NCBI GenBank assembly: GCA_018350325.1
Contig: JAEVLN010000041.1
Coordinates: 186,001-250,000, forward strand
From: Globodera rostochiensis
Lineage: Eukaryota > Nematoda > Chromadorea > Rhabditida > Heteroderidae
Length of the DNA: 64,000 nt
Direction of reading: 5' to 3'
Under the pieces are notes generated by a model. It saw nothing but the letters and a program-made list of their open reading frames with translations. It did no database searches and had not been told where the DNA came from. Below are positions 58,747 to 64,000 of the stretch, piece by piece; the stretch's first letter is position 1, and each line of letters opens with the position of its first letter. The position numbers and the translations under genes are program-made.

Positions 58747-59978
58747 CCGCAAATTCATCCTCTTCGTGCGCCAACTTGACAGTGTCGAAAAGACACTCTT
58801 TGATCACCTTCTCCACTTTTTGGATTTCGTACCGGTTCTTTGCCTCATTGAACCTCGCACGGAAGCTAAAGAACGTTAATTTTGTTGTTTTTATTGATAA
58901 TAACGTCTCCGGCTAAATTTTTTAAAACCTTTGTCCTTCAAGCCGTATCCTTGATTTTTTCGCCATTCTCATTCACTCTGTATTCCACCTCGGCAATGGC
59001 CACAACATCGAACCTCACCGGGTTTTTGGGGTTGGCCTTTTCTTGCAAATATTTAACCCAGACAGGAATGCCACAACCTTAACAATTATATAAAAGCGAT
59101 TCACTAATGAGGCCGGAATTACCCTGCACTTGCTCGTCTTCTGGCAAAGTGATCCCTTCCTCACCAAGAGGGAAGTAACCGTGCAAAAGGTTTTTTGAGT
59201 CGGATATCATCGGAAGCGACGCGCTGGCGAAGAAATTGTTGAACCGAATGCGATTGACGTACGCCAAAAACTGAAGAGAATACAAAAGTCCATCGAACGT
59301 AGCTCCAAGGCACGGACTGGTACCTCATAACCATGGTCCCTCAGCCGGGTTTGCATTGGATTTACGATGCCAAACGTTGGTTCTTCCCATTCTTGTGCCA
59401 GTACTCATAAATTACATAAAACTGAAAAAAGGAGATACGTAGTAAATATAGTAGATGAGAAATCGAATAAAACGAGTAAACAAAAAACGAACGTTGTTGT
59501 GGAGGCTTAAAAAGCTTGCTCTATATTTTAATTTTTGGAAAAACACCCTCCAAAATGGAATATAGAAAACATTGTACAACTCACCGGTGGTGGATTGTTA
59601 GCACGAATGGTGTATCGAGGAAAGGTGTTCGCAGCCCTTGGAGCGGGAAAATTGTGCCATGGCTAAAATTGTTAAAGAATAAACCCAAAAGAATATTGCT
59701 ACGATCTTTACCGCTCTTCTGATTTTATTGAATTTGCACTTTAACGCGCGCTGCCAACGATTGAACGAAAGCGAGAAGGTCGGCAGGCAAAGTGTGCTAT
59801 CCATCTCCGGACTGTAACCGTGCGTGTCCAAGTTGATGCTCACGAACAGATAGTACATCACATTCGGCACCACTTTCAGCAACTCACCGTAGGGCACGTG
59901 AAATGCGTCAACCGAATTGAACGAATAGCAATAGAAGCGACGCACTTCTTCATTCGATGCACAGCCCATGACTCGGAG
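58747..59978 (-). CDS. Unrecognised multi-exon gene or gene relic
   Basis: Coding-like exons on the minus strand with good splice sites: 59712..59978 (89 codons, VMGCASNEEVRRFYCYSF and FVSINLDTHGYSPEMDST), 59585..59662 (26 codons), about 59420 down to 59310 (FYVIYEYWHKNGKN, then in another frame EEPTFGIVNPMQTRLRDHGY), about 59271 to 59118 (FLAYVNRIRFNNFFASASLP, LPEDEQVQG), about 59072 to 58940 (CGIPVWVKYLQEKA, RFDVVAIAEVEYRVNENGE) and about 58865 to 58747 (RARFNEAKNRYEIQKVEKVI). Phases match between several exons, but the third needs a frameshift and the donor after NENGEKIK is not GT. No family is recognised. It could be a decayed gene or a real gene with sequence errors. Confidence 0.4.
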
Positions 59979-60028
59979 CTTAAACAATGTAAATTGCAAA
60001 AAGCAGACCAGAAGATAAGTACGAAACA

Positions 60029-60215
60029 AAGGCGTAGTCCGGGGCGTTAACAGTTTTTTGACGGGGGGGGGCAGGGGAGGATCCCCGGAGACAAACAGAA
60101 CTTTTGAGCTTTTACAAAAATTTTGCTGCATAATTGGAACTTTTCGATATTCCGCGAGAAAATTTTGGAGGTGGGGGGTCAAAACTTAAAAACGGCCCCA
60201 CCCGGCTACGCTCTT
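60029..60215. mobile_element. Probable diverged MITE fragment
   Basis: AAAGGCGTAGTCCGGGGCG on the left and CCCGGCTACGCTCTT on the right are imperfect inverted ends of the CAGGGGCGTAGCCAGG type. No clean target duplication is seen. Confidence 0.5.
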
Positions 60216-60596
60216 CGCCGACCGCAAAAATAACTCACTAAAATGTCAGCATTGTCATCCGTACACTAAAAATAATATGTTTTATCGGAACAGCTCGTTT
60301 CCCCCCCCCCCCCGAGTCGTTCCCCCCCCCCCCGACCGTTCTACCTCTCAGAGATGATCGAAACTCAATATTTATTCCGACGAAATCAAAAAATTATAAG
60401 CAATTTCTTTTTAAATGATATTCGATTTTAGGGGCTACATTTTCCGTGTTTGCTGCGCTTTGTTGATTTTTCAAAAAAAAAAAGAGCAAGGCTTTTGAAA
60501 ATTCGCTACAGGGTGCACCGGCGGTGCCGATAGGCGCCACCGTTTTGAATTTTTTGACTCAAGGGGGAAATGAAGTGCACCCGTTTTTTATTGTCT

Positions 60597-61042
60597 TTAA
60601 ATGAAATGGAAAATTATATTTAATGAGGCCATGTTACTTTTGTACCTTGTTCGAAAAGAAGAAGCGCTGGTCCTTGTCACGTCTGACAAGTTCGCCAGGT
60701 CTGACCCATTCCTGTCCCTTTGATCACCGGTCGAAACTGACAATCTGATTCCCTTTGCACCGGAATGAGATGCTAGCTCCAAATCCGAGTTCATTTGATC
60801 GTTTGCCCACTTGAGACTTGGAATAGCCCTGCTGGTTCCTCAAATAGTCAGCGTCAAAGAGATAGAGCGGCACCACATACAGTGGACTGTCTGAACGAAA
60901 GCGGATGAGGCAGGCAATCCAGCCAGAATTGACTACTGTCCGTGTAAACAATGCTCTGTGCCCCATTCATGTTTTTTGAACTAAAGGAGTAGATAACAAC
61001 GCCTGAGCCGTCATAGGTAAGTGTTGTTCCTTCTCCGTTCAT
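60597..61042 (-). other. Coding-like stretch, frame-shifted
   Basis: Minus strand: MNGEGTTLTYDGSGVVIYSF in one frame, then WIACLIRFRSDSPLYVVPLY and FGASISFRCKGNQIV in a second, and after an in-frame TGA, GQEWVRPGELVRRDKDQRFF. Protein-like composition in successive frames suggests a decayed gene; I do not recognise it. It may belong with the coding-like exons at 58.7-60.0 kb. Confidence 0.35.
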
Positions 61043-61479
61043 TTATGAGAAGTTTGCAATTTGAAAAATGATTAAGTTAAATAAGCTGCAAAAAAGTCTA
61101 ACTTTAGGGTTTTTTTGGTTTATTGCTTTTTCTTAAATAACTTTCATAAGGCGAAACTTCCAGAAATCTTTACAAATGAATGAACGAAGCTCGAACGTAC
61201 TTAACAAAAGCAAGTTCATTAATGTCTTTAAGTATTACATGAATAAAATTATGGCCAAACAAAATATCGTCAACATCAAATCCCATAAACAAAAGTTTAC
61301 AGGTGATGGTACATAAGTATAGTAATTTTATATTGTGCTATAACGTGAAAAGGTAGTAGGAACGACAAGACAACAAAAGGAAATTTACTGAAAAGAGAGA
61401 AAAATGCGATTTTGCGGAGGTGCGTTGGGATTTATATTCAGGAACAGAGGAATCATTTGTTGGCAGCCGTCAGGAGACA

Positions 61480-61729
61480 CAGGGGCGTATCCAGGGGGGG
61501 AATCAAGGGAATTCCCCCCCCCCCCCCGAAATGAAATTTGAGAAAAAAAAAACAAGAGGGGGACCCTTGCACTTTTAGAATTTTTTGAGCAATTTGCAAT
61601 TTTCTTAACAAATTGCCATCAAAAATCAAAAAAATTTTCCCGAAGGCGCCTATCGACACCGCCGGGCCGCTCCTGGCGCTCAGATGGCGAAATTCCCCCC
61701 TCCGAAAATTTTTCCTGGCTACGCCCCTG
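61480..61729. mobile_element. hAT-type MITE, 250 bp, in soc-2 3' flank
   Basis: Inverted ends CAGGGGCGTATCCAGG and CCTGGCTACGCCCCTG are flanked by perfect 8-bp duplications AGGAGACA (61472-61479 and 61730-61737). It includes GGCGCCTATCGACACCGCCG and GCGCTCAGATGG, shared with other copies. It lies 53 bp past the soc-2 stop codon. Confidence 0.95.
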
Positions 61730-61782
61730 AGGAGACATATTGGCACCTTTCGTCGTCTGAGTGAGGGCATCCGTCCGTCCGT

Positions 61783-63946
61783 TCACATGTTGAGAACTCC
61801 GCGGTAGGGTCCGTGCATTTTCAGATACTGAATCACCAGACTGGGCCCGCCTTCGATGATGTCTGAGGGAGGGAAAGGGGTGGGAGGGGAGAGGTGACTA
61901 AAGCACCTGAGGGGATCTGGGACAGGGGACACCTCTCAATGGACATTATCTCGAGAGAAGAGCAAAGGACGAGTTCGAATGGTAGGCTGAAAGGGGCAGA
62001 GATGGGTGGGTCCCGTACAGAAACAGACAGACAGACCTGTGCAGGTTCGGGTTGTCATTTAAGTAAAGGCTCTTCAGGTTCTCCAAATGTCCTACAACAA
62101 ATAATGTGGTTTTATGTTTGACGTCAATATAATTTCGTTTTTGTTTAAAAGAAGGCGTCTCGCAAGGAATTTTTTGTTTGATGTCTCAATTTAAAGTTAA
62201 CTTTCGAACTTGCCTATTTCTTCTGGAATGAAAGTGAGCAGATTTTCGCCCACTCGGAAATCGACCAAGTTGGACAAGTTGCCGATGGTACGGGGCAGTG
62301 AAGTGAGTTGGTTCGACTGAAGCAATGAAGCCGATTCAGGAGCATTCTTTTTATTATGTAACCCTATTGGTTTGGAGAGGAAATAGCATAAAATGAGCGC
62401 ATAATCATTGTTATTAGGGGGTCACCTGGATCCAAAGCTTTGTGAGCGCCGTGAGAAAACCAATTTCGGAAGGGATGGCCTCCAATTCATTTTCCTCCAA
62501 ATCTGTTCAAAAGTTGCGCTTTAAATTAATGAACGGGTGGCAAACTATTACTATATTTTGTACATCAAAATATTTTAAATTGAACAAACCAAGCTCTCGT
62601 AATCTCCTCAAACTCCCAATTTGTGTTGGTAATTTTTTGAGACGATTCGTGGACAGAACCAAAACCTCGAGGTTGATCAGCTTGTCAATGTCTTAATGGG
62701 CGGGAAATGGATAAAAGAAGAATTAAAAAACCGAGAGGAAGTTCGTGGATTTCGTTGTTGGATACATTCAGTTCTGTGATGGTCACCCAAGTGCCAAAAT
62801 CTAAACATTGAATTGGATAATCCGGGAAGAAGTCGAGTACAAACCCAATGGGAAGGCGGTCAGCTCATTCTCCTTGAAGTTGAGTTTGGACAAATTTATC
62901 GCCTTGGCGAAAATTCCAAAAGGAACTTTTGAAATCGAATTGTGCTCGACGTTTACTGACTAAAACGATTCTATAATATTTGGACAATGCCACCCCCCCC
63001 CCCCGGCGCATTTCCCCAAGTACCACGGTCTGCTCAAAACCGCCCTGGGGGATCGCACTCAGCTGATTCCGACTCAAATTGATTGACTTCAAACTTGGCA
63101 GAGCGTTCAAAATCCCGTCCTGGAATTGCAAACTTCAATTTCAAAAATGAATATTAATTAGCAAAAAAAGAGTGGATCCATAAAGAGGGGGGGGGGTGCC
63201 ACATTAATTTGAATGTCTTCAGCAGGTATACCCATTTTGTTTTCAGTCTTCTCATCATCCAAACCCGGTTTCTTTACCGGCAATGCCTGCAATTTGTTGC
63301 TCTCCACCACAAATTCATCCAACAATGTGCATTGTGCCAATGTTGAAGGCAACTCGAGCAAATGATTATAACGGATGCCCAAACGCTTCAGAGCGACGAG
63401 AGAGCCTTTTTGTGGGGAATGGGAAAGTCTTCTCCTTTACCTTTAAAAAAAAAAGAACCAATGGATTCAGGAAGACTCTCCAATTCGTTGTGTTGAAGGT
63501 CCAGTTGAGTGAGTTGGACGCATTGGCCAATCTCTAAAATATTCAAATCCACGAAGGGTCTTTAAGAATTGTGCAATTCAACAAGGCTAGGCTAAAATTC
63601 CACAAAAACAAACCGTCAGGAATTCGTTTCAACTGATTGGAGGACAAAAGCAAAATGGAAAGACATTGCAATTCCGCAATCGTTGCGGGCAATTCCGTGA
63701 TTTTGTTCTCCCGTAAATCCATCATTTTGAGCCGTCTCAATCGCCTGGCAAAGTGTTGCTTTGAGTTATAAACTAAAAGAATATTGACATCCTCCAACCT
63801 GATTTCTGCAGAAACGGACTTGATTTTATTGTACCGCAACCACAAACTGAAAAAGAATTAATACATTGCGATAAAAAAACAAACAAAATAATAATTAAAT
63901 TTTACGTTTCAAGAGATTCCATTTGGAATACCACCGGTGGAATTTC
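61783..63946 (-). CDS. soc-2: Leucine-rich repeat scaffold SHOC2/SOC-2, 5' end outside window
   Basis: Fourteen exons in the window, complement: 63906..63946, 63799..63846, 63614..63744, 63459..63533, 63278..63405, 63024..63119, 62845..62959, 62732..62800, 62590..62691, 62426..62502, 62214..62316, 62037..62091, 61907..61986, 61783..61862; all phases agree. Each encodes one or two 23-residue LRRs (MMDLRENKITELPATIAELQ, LDLQHNELESLPESIG, LYLNDNPNLHS). The C-terminus, EGGPSLVIQYLKMHGPYRGV, is the SHOC2 signature. With PP1 and MRAS, SHOC2 dephosphorylates Raf and promotes MAPK signalling; in C. elegans it acts in FGF and LET-60 Ras pathways. The intron at 62092..62213 starts with GCAAGT, a consensus GC donor. 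The first exons, including the start, are beyond position 64000. Confidence 0.97.
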
Positions 63947-64000
63947 CTAAAATATGAATAAAAATTAAGGATATATTCTAGCGATTAATGCCTCGTTGAT

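Overview
The window looks like nuclear DNA of a nematode, most likely a plant-parasitic tylenchid and perhaps a cyst nematode. The sequence shows short introns (often 40-100 bp) ending in TTTCAG or TTTAAG, a cuticle collagen with a furin-type site and Gly-X-Y blocks, and nematode-like orthologues of folliculin, HLH-30/TFEB, SOC-2/SHOC2 and beta'-COP. Three GC-AG introns occur among about 70 reconstructed. From memory, cyst nematodes have been reported to be rich in GC-AG introns. The species assignment is inference. All gene models were built by hand from splice sites, reading-frame phase and family similarity; no search was run.

Layout, left to right. 0-2.6 kb: low-complexity DNA and a 39-bp tandem repeat. 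2.8-3.6 kb (+): four-EF-hand calmodulin-like gene. 4.4-7.1 kb (-): SFT2-domain Golgi membrane protein whose introns hold a hAT-type MITE and a tandemly duplicated splice acceptor. 7.2-9.0 kb: a second MITE, a pol III-box relic, and a small Gly-rich secreted-protein candidate (-). 9.9-10.6 kb: polypurine tract. 11.8-13.1 kb (-): hairy/E(spl)-type bHLH gene. 14.0-16.2 kb: two C/G-rich minisatellites. 18.3-21.2 kb (+): folliculin. 21.9-22.2 kb (-): tentative small secreted protein. 23.1-24.6 kb (+): cuticle collagen. 25.1-30.5 kb (-): coatomer beta'. 30.5-35.4 kb: repeats, a MITE and C-rich DNA. 35.4-38.2 kb (+): hlh-30/TFEB. 38.9-41.2 kb: nested inverted repeats. 41.5-46.4 kb (-): full-length Ty3/gypsy-type LTR retrotransposon with LTRs that look identical. 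46.4-55.4 kb: a 316-bp satellite array of about 28 monomers that continues on the left side of the LTR element. 55.4-58.1 kb (+): truncated BEL/Pao retroelement. 58.2-61.0 kb: unrecognised coding-like exons. 61.5 kb: another MITE. 61.8-64 kb (-): soc-2/SHOC2, running off the right edge.

How the genes relate: SFT2D and coatomer beta' both serve Golgi traffic. Folliculin is a lysosomal Rag-pathway regulator known to restrain TFEB/HLH-30, so regulator and target lie about 14 kb apart here. SOC-2 scaffolds Ras-MAPK signalling, and the bHLH-Orange gene is a Notch/Hox-type developmental repressor. The genes are not arranged as an operon. The repeat-rich half (38.9-61 kb) looks like a heterochromatic block inserted between ordinary gene-bearing segments.
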